Origin: CAWBXL01 sp963837365
Lineage (GTDB): Bacteria > Acidobacteriota > Terriglobia > Terriglobales > Acidobacteriaceae
Assembly (NCBI GenBank): GCA_963837365.1
Contig: CAWIMW010000003.1
Span: forward strand, 186,001-250,000
DNA: 64,000 nt
Direction of reading: 5' to 3'
The translations under genes and the position numbers were made by a program. Positions 7,773-18,019 of this stretch are shown one piece after another; position 1 is the stretch's first letter; each line of letters starts with the position of its first letter. The notes beneath the pieces were generated by a model. The model had not been told where the DNA came from and searched no databases. It worked only from the letters and a program-made list of their open reading frames with translations.

Positions 7773-8876
7773 TTACTCGTTGTTCCCTCGTTGTTCTGCC
7801 GCGACGGGGACAACCTTGCCAAACAAGCCGTCGCTTTCATCATTGGGTCCGGCCGTAAAGTAAAGTTCAATAGCCGATCCGGAAGTGCCATTGCTGCCAA
7901 AGCTCAACGCCCATAGGCCATCAATCCACAACGGTGCGCCAGTACTGTCCAGCAGTTTGCCTTCAAATTCACCGGAAATTGGATTGAAAGCGTCGATGGT
8001 GCCGTCGCCAAAATTGCCGATCAGCAGGCGATGGCTGAATACGCCAAAATCCGACGGAGCCTCGGCAATGCCCCAAGGCGCGTTCAGGAAAGGTCCACGG
8101 TCCAGACGCTGGATCAATCTTCCGAAGGGATTGAAAATGGCGACTGATCCCAGCCCGGGGCCATGTACTTCATCATTGCTGCCTTTTTCTTTCTTGGCGT
8201 AGGTCACGACTAGGCTGCCACCCACGTTTTGGATGTTGAAGGGAACCAATCCGCGGCGGCCATGGTCATCATCATCAGAGCCAAAGTGAAAACCATGAAC
8301 TCGCTTGAAAGTTGAATCGTAGACCTCAATTTCGCCGCTCTTGAAGTTGGTGACATACAAGAACGTGCCGAACTTGGTTGTCGCTAACGTGCAGCCCTTG
8401 TAAACGGCTTGCCCTGCACGGTTGACCATGATCACGGATTCAGTCGGCTTAACGCCGGGGTTCCAACCCGAAATCGTTCCGTCTTCGGTCACGAACATGA
8501 AGATTGCTTTCTTCCCGGGAGCCACCTCAAACCCGGTGGAGTAGTTGAAAACCGTCCCGGTAGGCGCAGAAGTGCCATTAGGATCAGGCGAAGGAATAGT
8601 CACCACCAGCGGCTGGGCCGCGCCTGCCGCATTGTAAAGAGTGGAAACTCCAGCGCCGTTGTCAGAAATCCACCACGGACTCCCCGAAGAACGGGTCAGC
8701 CCCCATGCATTGACTAAGTGCGCGTCCATGTTTGGCGCGGTAGCAGAAACACTGGGCTGGTTAACGGTGAGATCGGTGCGCGTGAAATGCTGTGCAAACG
8801 CCGGCAAACTGATCAGAGTAAGCATTAAGCCGCCCATCCAAACAGAACGCCGTAGGGAAATAGCCTTCGACATCAT
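7773..8876 (-). CDS. Secreted TIGR03118-family protein
   Basis: From the ATG at 8876 (GAGGT just upstream) the product is about 367 residues with a clean signal peptide ending PAFAQ. The frame runs 108 bases further upstream, but that extension is not signal-like. The body contains conserved stretches such as LVNAWGLTRSSGSPWWISDNG and the FLYVTNFKSGEIEVYD strand, which I recognise as the TIGR03118 family, a beta-propeller-like exported protein of unknown function. It is a single gene with its own terminator and no functional link to its neighbours. Confidence 0.78.
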   Translation of the reverse strand: MMSKAISLRRSVWMGGLMLTLISLPAFAQHFTRTDLTVNQPSVSATAPNMDAHLVNAWGLTRSSGSPWWISDNGAGVSTLYNAAGAAQPLVVTIPSPDPNGTSAPTGTVFNYSTGFEVAPGKKAIFMFVTEDGTISGWNPGVKPTESVIMVNRAGQAVYKGCTLATTKFGTFLYVTNFKSGEIEVYDSTFKRVHGFHFGSDDDDHGRRGLVPFNIQNVGGSLVVTYAKKEKGSNDEVHGPGLGSVAIFNPFGRLIQRLDRGPFLNAPWGIAEAPSDFGVFSHRLLIGNFGDGTIDAFNPISGEFEGKLLDSTGAPLWIDGLWALSFGSNGTSGSAIELYFTAGPNDESDGLFGKVVPVAAEQRGNNE

Positions 8877-9186
8877 TTGTGACCTCGCTTGTGAAACAGG
8901 ACACGGCACAAGCCGCCCCTGGGATCCATGCGCCTCGTGGCGCAGGTGTAGTTGTGTTGACGCTAAGCGCGCACTGTTAACCATTTGTCAAAGGATTGTC
9001 AGCAAGTCGTCATTTTTTATGGGTCTGATCGTTGCTTAGATGGTTCCTAAACGCGAGGCGAGGAGCGGGCGGTTAACGCTCATCTCTAATGTTTGTTACA
9101 ATCACAACTGCTGGTTAACGTTCGCATCTAGGGCTGAGTACTGCCGAAGAGTCATTCCACTCTCATACGAACCAAACCGCAGGCGT
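8877..9186. other. 310-base intergenic region upstream of tRNA-Asp
   Basis: No gene is seen. It holds two direct copies of GGTTAACG at 9071-9078 and 9113-9120, 42 bases apart, each containing the palindrome GTTAAC. TACAAT at 9097-9102 could be a -10 element for the tRNA, but it is about 85 bases away. Confidence 0.4.
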
Positions 9187-9263
9187 GGGGACGTAGTTCA
9201 GTTGGTTAGAACGCTGCCCTGTCACGGCAGAGGTCGCGGGTTCGAGTCCCGTCGTCCCCGCCA
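9187..9263 (+). tRNA. tRNA-Asp (anticodon GTC)
   Basis: The acceptor arm GGGGACG pairs perfectly with CGTCCCC, the anticodon loop CTGTCAC is flanked by CTGCC/GGCAG, the T-arm contains GGTTCGAGTCC, and CCA is encoded at 9261-9263. Confidence 0.97.
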
Positions 9264-9413
9264 TTCCCTTTCACGCTAGGAATGGGGTTCCTCCGAAAAC
9301 ATCCGAATGGGCGTTTCTGAAGTGATACATGGCGTGTTCTCAGGTCCAGTCGCCTGGAAGGGGAACGAAGGCTAGTACGATCGTTCGCTGACCCTAGCCG
9401 AGTCAGGACGGCC

Positions 9414-10616
9414 CTACCAAAAATTCGATACCACAATCCGTGGCGGCCCGGAGTGGCCGTTGATGACCTCAGTCGTGATCACGACTTGCATATTCTTTTG
9501 TTTCCAACCCTTGGGTGCCTGCTTGGCTAGCAGTTCCATATATTGAGGATCGGTAAGAAACTCCCCTGCCGCCAGAGTCCCATAAACGCCGATGCCAGCC
9601 GCGACTACTACCATTCGCTGCGTGGTTGAGTCGTAAACTCGGGAAACCAGCGCGTAGTCCGCGGTCAGTTTGTTGGAGGGCATGGCCATATCGACTGACC
9701 AATTGGCCGACGCATTCTGTTTGTCCTTGATACGCAGCACGATCGTATTGGGATCGACGTCAAAGGTGAAGCGCTGGCCTTGCGTCAAGCGCATGGTCCA
9801 TTCGTTATTGAATCCGCCGATGAGTACCGCTGGGCTGTTCCGAAAATCATCCAGTGTGCTGTTCAATTCACTGCGGACTTGAAAGCTCTTGCCCTTTGCG
9901 CCCAGGAGTGAACTTAGGCGTGAAAGAGTGATCGCGTCCCCCAGCCCAATCATGTGCGCTCGGTTTTGATGTGCGTCTCCTACGGTGATGGTAGTCGAAT
10001 CGGCGCGCGAGTTGAGTGGTCCGCCGGGAGCGACTCCCAAGCAAAGCAGGACCGGATTCGAGGAGCCGAGCACAGGCTGCCAGAAACCATCGAGCGCAGT
10101 TTGGCGCGGGCTGAGTTTGATCCACACGGCGGCGACCAAAATCGCTGCCACGCAGAGTGCCGTTACCGCATATGGAAGCAGCGGGGTCTTCTTCGCCGGA
10201 ATCTCCGCTTGCTTCTCCACCACCAGTTGCGGAGTGGGCCAGTGAAATTCGGGCACATAGGAGCCGGAGGGCAAGTCAATGCGAATTTCGGACTCATGCC
10301 CAGGCTCGTGGTAATACTGCGCGATACGTTTACGAATCTCGCCTGCCGTGCTGCGGACGATGTGGTCGAGGTTGGTGTCGTAATCGAGTTCGCGGCCAAA
10401 GACCTCGATGCCCAGCGTCCGTTCCTTCAGTTGCTCGACATTTCCCTCAAGGGTGTGTTCCACCACATAGCGGAGAAGCGATGGGTAACGCTTGCTGTTG
10501 CGGAAGGTCTGATGCAGGAGCAGGCGTTCCAACTGCTCTCGAATGGCGCGTGATTCCTGCTCGTCAAAATGGTTCCCATCCAGGTTTGGCAAATTCAAGG
10601 TTTTGGTATGCGCCAT
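9414..10616 (-). CDS. Acidobacterial membrane protein with conserved N-terminal signalling-type domain
   Basis: A protein of 400 residues. The N-terminal part (about 18-125) has a pattern I associate with a family common in acidobacteria: FRNSKRYPSLLRYVVEHTL, then LKERTLGIEVFGRELDYD, then RSTAGEIRKRIAQYYHE and LPSGSYVPEF. A single transmembrane helix follows (about 147-167), then a C-terminal domain of about 230 residues with no recognised motif. In related proteins the N-terminal domain often precedes TPR or TolB-like repeats, suggesting regulation, but its role is unknown. GGGGG lies ahead of the ATG. It is divergent from the carboxylesterase gene. Confidence 0.65.
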   Translation of the reverse strand: MAHTKTLNLPNLDGNHFDEQESRAIREQLERLLLHQTFRNSKRYPSLLRYVVEHTLEGNVEQLKERTLGIEVFGRELDYDTNLDHIVRSTAGEIRKRIAQYYHEPGHESEIRIDLPSGSYVPEFHWPTPQLVVEKQAEIPAKKTPLLPYAVTALCVAAILVAAVWIKLSPRQTALDGFWQPVLGSSNPVLLCLGVAPGGPLNSRADSTTITVGDAHQNRAHMIGLGDAITLSRLSSLLGAKGKSFQVRSELNSTLDDFRNSPAVLIGGFNNEWTMRLTQGQRFTFDVDPNTIVLRIKDKQNASANWSVDMAMPSNKLTADYALVSRVYDSTTQRMVVVAAGIGVYGTLAAGEFLTDPQYMELLAKQAPKGWKQKNMQVVITTEVINGHSGPPRIVVSNFW

Positions 10617-10886
10617 TTTGAACCCCCGAGTGCAGGTCAGATTCTAACCAAAACCTGCCTTGCGCGACCAAATAACACTAGGATTTTTGGAATACCGTAC
10701 GTCCGCGACGGTATGGGGCGTGGCCTTGAATCGCCCCAGGGGAATCCACCATCCCATTCAATCTAAACCACATATGCCAGATCCATTGGTATTGACCGTT
10801 TTGGTCTTGCTACCGGCTTCTGGGCAATTCATATTCGTAGGTTTGTCGGGCAATTTGCAATCGCGCAGGTTATGTTGAGGAGGAAT

Positions 10887-12500
10887 ATGTCTCTATCGTC
10901 TCAAGTCCTGAAGGTGGTTGGGGTGGTTTTATTGTCAGGACTGATGTATGCACACGCCGCCGATGAAGTCAGCACGGAAGGTGGAAAGCTTCAGGGAACC
11001 ACGAACGGTGATCATACAGTCCGCATTTTCAAGGGCGTGCCATTTGCTGCTGCGCCCGTGGGAGATCTGCGCTGGAAGGCCCCGCAACCCACGCCGAAGT
11101 GGAAGGGCATCCGTCAGGCGGACAAATTTGGTTCAGCGTGTCTGCAAACGAACGTTTTTGGCGACATCTATTTTCGCGACAGTCAGCCCAATGAAGACTG
11201 CCTCAATCTGGTCATCTGGGCCCCGGCCAAAGCGGCGAGCAAGTCGCTGCCGGTGCTGGTGTGGTTTTACGGAGGAGGTTTCGTCGCAGGCGCCAATTCC
11301 GAGCCGCGTTATGACGGGGAAAATCTGGCTAAAAAAGGCGTCATCGTGGTCGAGCCCAACTATCGACTCGGGGTTTTTGGCTTTTTTTCTCACCCTGAGT
11401 TGACCAAGGAATCAGGCCACAACTCCTCGGGCAACTATGGTTTGCTGGACCAGGTGGCTGCTTTGCATTGGGTAGTGAAAAACATCGCGGCATTCGGAGG
11501 AGATCCACACAACATCACCATCGCCGGGGAATCTGCCGGCTCTCTTTCCGTCAGCGCGCTGATGGCTTCTCCTCTGTCGCGTGACCTTTTTCAGAAGGCG
11601 ATGGGCGAAAGCGGCGCTTTCTTCCCCAGCGGCGCGGGGTCGGGTCTCCAGCTACATCCTCTGGCTGAGAGCGAGCAAGCGGGAGTCAAGTTTGCCGAGT
11701 CAGTAGGCGCGACTTCCTTGGCGCAAATGCGGGCCAAACCCGCCAACGATCTATTGCAGGCGGCGGCAAAGAATAATCGTGGCTTTGGTTTCGGTCCTAA
11801 TCTTGACGGCTATTTCCTTCCCGTCGATGTGCGAACGATTTATGACAAAGGCGAACAGAGCCACGTTCCGCTGCTGGCCGGCTGGAACGCAGACGAAGGG
11901 AAAATGTTTGTCCTGTTTAACCCGCAAAAGCCCTCCCCCAAGAGTTTTGCGGAACAGGCACAAACCCGTTTTGGAGATCAAGCCGCAGAGTTCTTGAAGC
12001 TGTACCCAGCCGCGACGGATGAACAAGCCGTGGCCTCAGCCGAAGCATTGGCAGGGGACGACTTCATCGCCTACTCGACCTGGAAGTGGATCGATGAGCA
12101 CCGCAAAACCGGCGCTTCTCCCGTTTACCAATATCATTTCGAGCAGGTGCCTGCCACCAAGCCCGGCGCGATGATTGGTTCGGTTCCCGCGAGCGCTGTC
12201 GGTTCCAAACATGCCGGGGAGATCGAGTATGTATTCGAAACCCTGAAGTCCCAGGAAGGAGTGCCGTGGACCGCGGGGGACTTCAAAGTGTCGGAGGCCA
12301 TGGCTTCCTACTGGACGAACTTCATCAAGACCGGCGACCCGAACGGCAAAGGCCTGCCGGAGTGGCCGAAATCCGATAGCACCAACGGGTATGAGGTGAT
12401 GCACCTCTCCGGCAAGGACATACACGCGGCCAGTGATTCGTTGCGCGCCCGCTACGAATTTCTGGATGCGCATGTGGCGAAGCCGAAACCAGCTCAATAA
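10887..12500 (+). CDS. Secreted type-B carboxylesterase
   Basis: An alpha/beta-hydrolase of about 537 residues with a signal peptide ending near AHAAD. EDCLNLVIWAP and GESAGSLS give the two carboxylesterase-B signatures; the serine of GESAG is the nucleophile. It should hydrolyse carboxylic esters outside the cytoplasm; the substrate is not evident. AGGAGG (10878-10883) sits only 3 bases before the ATG at 10887, and an in-frame ATG at 10872 precedes it, so the start is uncertain by five codons. The GH3 gene begins 12 bases after its stop, suggesting one transcript for plant-polymer breakdown. Confidence 0.85.
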   Translation: MSLSSQVLKVVGVVLLSGLMYAHAADEVSTEGGKLQGTTNGDHTVRIFKGVPFAAAPVGDLRWKAPQPTPKWKGIRQADKFGSACLQTNVFGDIYFRDSQPNEDCLNLVIWAPAKAASKSLPVLVWFYGGGFVAGANSEPRYDGENLAKKGVIVVEPNYRLGVFGFFSHPELTKESGHNSSGNYGLLDQVAALHWVVKNIAAFGGDPHNITIAGESAGSLSVSALMASPLSRDLFQKAMGESGAFFPSGAGSGLQLHPLAESEQAGVKFAESVGATSLAQMRAKPANDLLQAAAKNNRGFGFGPNLDGYFLPVDVRTIYDKGEQSHVPLLAGWNADEGKMFVLFNPQKPSPKSFAEQAQTRFGDQAAEFLKLYPAATDEQAVASAEALAGDDFIAYSTWKWIDEHRKTGASPVYQYHFEQVPATKPGAMIGSVPASAVGSKHAGEIEYVFETLKSQEGVPWTAGDFKVSEAMASYWTNFIKTGDPNGKGLPEWPKSDSTNGYEVMHLSGKDIHAASDSLRARYEFLDAHVAKPKPAQ

Positions 12501-12512
12501 AAGGATCTCATC

Positions 12513-14820
12513 ATGTTGCTTGCGACCGCGAAGTCCAAGTGGTTCATCGTCCGCCTACTCACGGCGATCTTCTTCATGCAGTTGGCGGTTGCCAACTCTG
12601 CCCGCGCAAGTGGAGGCGAGAGTCGATGACCTGCTCCGGCAAATGACACTCGATGAAAAGGTCGGCCAGCTGACCCAATATCCCGGGTTTCCGGTTGGAG
12701 AGTTCACGCGGCAAAATGGCATCAAGCCGGAAGATGCTGTGCGCAAGTATGGCGCCGGGTCGGTGCTGTGGGTTTCGGACCCCAAGGAGATCAATCGCTG
12801 GCAGCACATCGCCGTGGATGAATCGCGCATGCACATTCCGATTATCTTCGGGCTGGATGTGATCCACGGCTATCACACGATTTTTCCCGACCCGATCGCC
12901 ATGGCTTCCTCGTGGGACCCTGCGATGGTGGAGTCCGTCCAGACGATTGCCGCCAGGGAAGCCCGTGCAACCGGCATTACGTGGAGCTTTGGCCCGATGG
13001 TGGACATCGCTCGGGACGCCCGTTGGGGACGCATGATGGAAGGCGCGGGAGAAGATCCATACCTGGGCGCAGCGATGGCGCGGGCGCAAGTTCTCGGATT
13101 CCAGGGCAAGGTATTGGGCGGGCCCGGCCACGTGCTGGCCAGCGTAAAACACTTCGCCGGATATGGCGCGGCCGATGGCGGGCGCGACTATGATGCCTCG
13201 TACATTCCGGAAGAATTGATGTGGAATGTGTATCTGCCTCCGTTCAAGGCCGCGGTTGATGCAGGCGCCGATACGGTGATGAGCGCCTACATGGATTTGA
13301 ACGATGTCCCCGCCAGCGGCAATCGCTGGCTGCTGCATGATGTTCTGCGCGATGCCTGGCATTTCAAAGGTTTTGTGGTCAGCGATGCGAACGCGGTACA
13401 CAGTCTGATTACCCATGGATACGCGCGCGACGGCCAGGATGCGACCTATAAGGCCTTTACTGCCGGGCTCAACATGGACATGGCCAGCGGCACTTATTTG
13501 AAATTTCTGGCGGGAGAAGTAAAAGCCGGAAAAATCACAACCAAGCAAATCGATGATGCCGTGCGGCCGATTCTTGAAGCCAAGATTCGGCTGGGGCTGT
13601 TTGAACATCCTTACGTGGATGAGTCCCGGATTCCTCAAGTATTGAATGATCCGCGGAGCCAGCAAGCGGCCCGCAGCGCGGTGCAGCGCTCGGTCGTATT
13701 GCTGCGCAACGAAAACCATACGCTGCCGTTGAATCAGAGCAGCATCAAGTCGATCGCCGTCATCGGCCCGTTGGCCGATACCGACACCGACCTGCTTAGC
13801 ATGTGGGGCGCTCTGGCGAAGCCGGGGCCGACGGTCAGTATTTTGCAAGGGATTAAAGAAAAGGTCGGCAGCAGTGTTCAAGTCGAATTCGCGCACGGCC
13901 CCAACCTTTGGCGCGACATTCCATCGTTCTTCGAAAATATTCAAGGCTTCGTATTGAAAGCACAGCCTAAACAAAGTCCGGAAGAAAGCAAAAAAGCGAT
14001 AGAGGATGCTGTCGCTCTGGCCAGCCGCAGTGACCTTGCAATCCTGGTACTCGGCGAAATTGATTTAATGAGCGGAGAAGCGGCGTCGCGTTCTTCCCTG
14101 AAACTCAGCGGCGGCCAGGAGGAACTGCTGGAATCCGTGGTTGCGCTCGGCAAGCCGGTGGTGCTGGTCCTGGTTAACGGCCGTCCACTGAACATCTCCT
14201 GGGCCGCGGAACATGTGCCGGCAATTCTGGAAGCCTGGTATCCGGGAAGTCAGGGGGGAAACGGAATTGCCGATGTGCTATTCGGCGATGCCAATCCTGC
14301 CGGCCATTTGCCGGTAAGCTGGCCGCGCGACTCAGGGACGTTACCGCTTTACTACAATCACAACCTCACCCAAAACCCGGAAGACGCGCCCGGCTTCACC
14401 TCTCGCTACTGGGACATACGGAATACTCCGTTGTTTCCGTTTGGCTACGGGCTCAGCTACACAACTTTTTCCTATGAGAACCTGAAAGTAAGCCAACCAG
14501 AAGCAAAAGTTGGAAGCAGCCTGGAAGTGACCGCCGATGTGACCAACACAGGGTCGCGTGCCGGGGATGCAGTCGTGCAGCTCTATATCCACCAGCGCGC
14601 TGGAATCGCCTCGCGGCCGGTCAGGCAGCTGAAAGGCTTTGAGCGAGTGCATCTGGCCCCAGGAGCAAAGCAGACGGTCCATTTCACGCTGGGAAAAGAG
14701 GAGCTGCAATACTGGAGTCCAGTCACAAAGCAGTGGGTCGTCGAGCCCGAACAGTTCGACGTTTGGGTTGGTGGAGACTCAACCGCCAAATTGCATGGGG
14801 AGTTTCGGCTAATCCAGTAA
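12513..14820 (+). CDS. Secreted GH3 beta-glucosidase, signal peptide out of frame
   Basis: The body, open from about 12601 to 14820, is a GH3 enzyme: VEARVDDLLRQMTLDEKVGQL at the N-terminus, VKHFAGYG, the nucleophile region GFVVSDANAV, then the second alpha/beta domain and a C-terminal fibronectin-III-like domain with QLKGFERVHL. It should release glucose from beta-glucosides. An ATG at 12513 in another frame encodes a good signal peptide (VRLLTAIFFMQLAVANSARA) but runs into TGA at 12627. Joining the two needs one base skipped around 12590-12605. The continuous frame back to 12433 lies inside the esterase gene and encodes a basic, low-complexity leader, so it is not the true start. Confidence 0.83.
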
Positions 14821-14828
14821 TCGCTTTT

Positions 14829-15974
14829 CTACTGAGCTAGTCGTGCAATAAATCCCCAGCCGCCTCCGAGTTCGCTGACCGCCAGCATCAGTTCGTTTCG
14901 GCCTTTCTTCAAGGGAAGATAGACGGCGTCATTTTCCGGATTCACGATGCCGAGAAAACCTGGGTCACGAAACCCCTGGGCACTGCGGCCTCGGTAGAGA
15001 ATCTGGCCATTCAGGAACAAACTGACGTCATCGCTGTATCCGATCTCAAGTTTCTTCACCTGGTCGTGGTCAGACTCTATGGTCGTGCGCGCATACATGA
15101 GTTTCATCCCCGGTTGCGGCTCCAGGCGTTTGGAGAAGTTTCCCTGAAATGTCACGCGCAGATGCGGGGCCTGTAGATAGCGATAGAGGACGACAAAGCC
15201 GGGCGGCTCGGCGTTCGCATCTTGCCAATGGATGGCGTCACTCTCGGCAGAAGTGAGCGACAGCTCCGGGTTCCGCGCCAGAGCATCGTAGGCGGGCGAG
15301 ATGCTCCACGTGGTCAGCGTACCCGCAGGCATCTGCGGCAGGTGACGCTCCCAGGCTGCGTCGGGTGTGGTGCGGACTTCGAAATTCGAGAAGTACGTCA
15401 GGCCGGTTAAGTCATACAGTGCCACTTGGCCTTGCTGCACGCCGCTCTTCAGGTCGTCCATTACCAGAGCAGGTTTGTCCATATCCTTGACATACAGCTT
15501 GGCCTGCGCTCCGGTCACTTCCAGACGCACGTGGAACCACTCATCTTTGGGGATATCCACCGCGCCAGTGAAGCCGGGCCCGTTGTAGATTTGCCAGTTT
15601 CGACCGGTGTTCAAGACCGGGGTGTACTGCATGGCGTCGGGCAATCCGGACTTGTGCTGGCGAAGATACACTTCTTCGTAGTTGGCGCCGTCCTTGTCAA
15701 TGCGAAAGTCAAATCCGACGAAACCTCGCTGGGCGGGGGTTGCGACGTCTACATCGATGACCCCGTCGCGCATTTCAAAGTCCTTCAGGACCGCCGCCGC
15801 GCCATCGAGGGCAAGACATTTACGGCCCTGGTATTCCGCCACCTTGGCATTGCCTTGCAGGTCCCAGCGTGGAGAGTCCGGCGGAACGGAAAGGGTTTGA
15901 GAATGGGCGGAGAACTGAAACAGAAGAACAAGGGCACATAGAGCAAAAAGTCGAAGCATAGCCGGTCTTCGCAT
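14829..15974 (-). CDS. Secreted concanavalin A-like (LamG/DUF1080-type) protein
   Basis: A protein of about 381 residues with a signal peptide (LFALCALVLLFQFSAHSQ). Residues about 25-205 resemble a beta-sandwich of the lectin/glucanase or DUF1080 type, with WFHVRLEVTGAQAKLYV as the characteristic strand pair. The C-terminal region (about 255-380) is a second beta domain with LFLNGQILYRG and KKGRNELMLAVSELGGGWG, like carbohydrate-binding jelly rolls. It may bind or cleave sugar polymers. Alternative starts at 16016 and 15959 exist; no start has a clear ribosome site. It converges on the GH3 gene with an 8-base gap. Confidence 0.62.
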   Translation of the reverse strand: MRRPAMLRLFALCALVLLFQFSAHSQTLSVPPDSPRWDLQGNAKVAEYQGRKCLALDGAAAVLKDFEMRDGVIDVDVATPAQRGFVGFDFRIDKDGANYEEVYLRQHKSGLPDAMQYTPVLNTGRNWQIYNGPGFTGAVDIPKDEWFHVRLEVTGAQAKLYVKDMDKPALVMDDLKSGVQQGQVALYDLTGLTYFSNFEVRTTPDAAWERHLPQMPAGTLTTWSISPAYDALARNPELSLTSAESDAIHWQDANAEPPGFVVLYRYLQAPHLRVTFQGNFSKRLEPQPGMKLMYARTTIESDHDQVKKLEIGYSDDVSLFLNGQILYRGRSAQGFRDPGFLGIVNPENDAVYLPLKKGRNELMLAVSELGGGWGFIARLAQ

Positions 15975-16126
15975 AATCTTGATTCTGCTGACAGGCTTAG
16001 ACGCGTTCCCCTTCAAAGCGTTACCAGGAAAAGGGGTAGGTGCTCTTCACAGCATCAAGGCAAGTGCCGATCTTATTTGGTTGGTTCTGGCGGTACCGGC
16101 GTCTTCGTTTAGTATGAACAGGACGA

Positions 16127-16852
16127 ATGACCACCAATCCGATCGACGGCAAGCTGCATGACAGACTCTCAGTCGAACTGAGGCGGATTGAAGAAGCCTA
16201 CGCAAGACGGCAGAGTGATTTTCGGTACAGTTTGTCGAACCCAGCACATTTGTTGATTGTCCAGGAACGAGAAGAAAAACTTCTACGCCTGCTGGCAGAG
16301 CGTGGTTATGCATCGCTGGAAACCACAAGAATATTAGAAGTTGGATGTGGTACCGGTGCTTGGCTGCGTGATTTTATTCGCTGGGGAGCGTTGCCCGACA
16401 ATATTTGGGGGGTAGATCTCCTGCCTGCCCGAATCGCCCAAGCCAGAGAACTATGTCCTGCCGGAGTAACTCTAAAATGTCAGGATGCTACGAGCCTGGA
16501 TGTTCCCGACGGCAGTTTTGATCTGGTGTTCCAGTCCACAGTCTTTACTTCGATTCTGAGTGCGGACGTGAGACGGCTGCTTGCCCAGGAAATGTTGCGA
16601 GTCGTTCGCCAACGAGGTCTGATCATCTGGTACGACTTTCACGTGAATAATCCTGGGAATCCCGATGTGCGCGGGATAAGCCGGAAGGAAATCACGCAGC
16701 TCTTTCCGAACTGTAGCATCTCCCTAGAAAAACTGACCTGGGCTCCGCCGCTGGGCAGAATAGTGGCCCCTGTTTCATCGTCGCTTTACCGGGCGCTATC
16801 CTGCATCAAACCTTTGTGCACGCATTATCTGGGGGCCATCACCCAGCTATGA
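16127..16852 (+). CDS. Class I SAM-dependent methyltransferase (sugar/EPS cluster)
   Basis: A protein of 241 residues with the Rossmann SAM motif ILEVGCGTGAWL, acidic residue in WGVDLLPARI, CQDATSLDVPDGSFDLVF and a post-motif strand GLIIWYDFHVNNP. The substrate is unknown; its neighbours point to a sugar or lipid-linked glycan. AGGACG precedes the ATG. Its TGA overlaps the ATG of the DegT gene (ATGA at 16849-16852), so the two are translationally coupled. Confidence 0.83.
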   Translation: MTTNPIDGKLHDRLSVELRRIEEAYARRQSDFRYSLSNPAHLLIVQEREEKLLRLLAERGYASLETTRILEVGCGTGAWLRDFIRWGALPDNIWGVDLLPARIAQARELCPAGVTLKCQDATSLDVPDGSFDLVFQSTVFTSILSADVRRLLAQEMLRVVRQRGLIIWYDFHVNNPGNPDVRGISRKEITQLFPNCSISLEKLTWAPPLGRIVAPVSSSLYRALSCIKPLCTHYLGAITQL

Positions 16853-18018
16853 ATCCGGTACTCAACGCCATCAAAGTTCCATTCCACCGCCCGTCTTTGG
16901 GTGAGGAGGAGATTCAAGCCGTCAGTGATGTCCTGCGTTCCGGCTGGCTGACGATGGGCGCAAAGACTTACGAGTTTGAGCGCTTTTTCGCGGACTACAT
17001 TGGAGTGCAGCATGCCATTGCCGTTTCTTCCTGTACGGCTGCTCTGCATCTGAGCTTGGAGGCGATTGGCCTCCAGCCCGGAGATGAGGTCTTAGTTCCC
17101 ACCACAACTTTTACCGCCACCGCGGAAGTTGTTTCGCAACTCGGCGCGCGGCCAGTGCTCGTAGATATTGACGCCTACACGATGAACCTGAATCCAAGTG
17201 ACGCAGAGCGCCGGATCACTCCACGAACCCGCGCGGTGATTCCGGTTCACTTCGCTGGACAACCCTGTGACATGTCGGCTCTCCACGACCTGGCGGACCG
17301 TCATAAGCTGCATGTCGTAGAGGACGCTGCTCACGCCCTGCCATCCTTCTACAGGACTCGACGCATCGGCAGCATTAGTGAACTGACGGCATTTAGCTTC
17401 TACGCGACCAAGCCTGTGACCACGGGCGAAGGCGGCATGGTGACCACAAATAATGACGCCTACGCCAAACACATTAAGATGATGCGGTTGCACGGCATCA
17501 GTCGCGAAACGCCGGGCCGCGACGTGAGCGGTTCATGGCGCTATGAAGTGCACGAAGCTGGATACAAATACAATCTGACCGACTTTCAAGCGGCGCTTGG
17601 CATCGTTCAACTGGCCAAATGCGACGAAATGAATGCGGCCCGATGCCGTATCGCACAGCGTTACAACGGGGCGTTCGGTAGCTTAGGAACATTGGAAGTC
17701 CCGAAGGTCCTGTCCGATCACGAGAGCTCCTGGCATCTTTATGTCTTGCGGTTGCACTTGGAGACCCTACGGATCGGCAGGGACCACTTTATTGACGAAT
17801 TAGGACAGCGAGGCATCGCGTCCAGCGTGCACTTTATTCCTCTTCATCTCCAGCCGTATTACCAGAGGCAATTCGGATACCAAGCTGGAGATTTTCCTCA
17901 AGCGGAGCATGAATATGAACGCTGCTTCTCACTGCCGATCTTCCCCAGCATGAGCGAAGTGGAAACTGACTACGTGATCGATGCAGTTTTGGACGTAGCG
18001 GACCATTGGAGAAAATAG
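16849..18018 (+). CDS. DegT/DnrJ/EryC1/StrS sugar aminotransferase
   Basis: A PLP enzyme of 389 residues in the fold-type I family that aminates keto-sugar nucleotides. SSCTAALHLSLEAIGLQPGDEV binds PLP phosphate, VVEDAAHALPSFY carries the ring-stacking aspartate, and SFYATKPVTTGEGGM contains the Schiff-base lysine. The ATG at 16849 overlaps the methyltransferase stop; an 11-codon upstream extension is unneeded. With the methyltransferase and the sugar transferase that follows it likely makes and attaches an amino sugar in surface polysaccharide. Confidence 0.88.
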   Translation: MNPVLNAIKVPFHRPSLGEEEIQAVSDVLRSGWLTMGAKTYEFERFFADYIGVQHAIAVSSCTAALHLSLEAIGLQPGDEVLVPTTTFTATAEVVSQLGARPVLVDIDAYTMNLNPSDAERRITPRTRAVIPVHFAGQPCDMSALHDLADRHKLHVVEDAAHALPSFYRTRRIGSISELTAFSFYATKPVTTGEGGMVTTNNDAYAKHIKMMRLHGISRETPGRDVSGSWRYEVHEAGYKYNLTDFQAALGIVQLAKCDEMNAARCRIAQRYNGAFGSLGTLEVPKVLSDHESSWHLYVLRLHLETLRIGRDHFIDELGQRGIASSVHFIPLHLQPYYQRQFGYQAGDFPQAEHEYERCFSLPIFPSMSEVETDYVIDAVLDVADHWRK

Positions 18019-18019
18019 C

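Noticed and set aside
9040..9279. Plus-strand frame over tRNA-Asp
   Set aside because: Runs straight through a perfect tRNA gene.
12433..12600. Upstream extension of the GH3 frame
   Set aside because: It lies inside the carboxylesterase gene and encodes a basic Ser/Arg-rich stretch, unlike any GH3 N-terminus; the signal peptide is in another frame.
12574..13974. Minus-strand frame of 466 codons opposite the GH3 gene
   Set aside because: Long only because of GC-rich codon structure of the GH3 gene; no domain visible.
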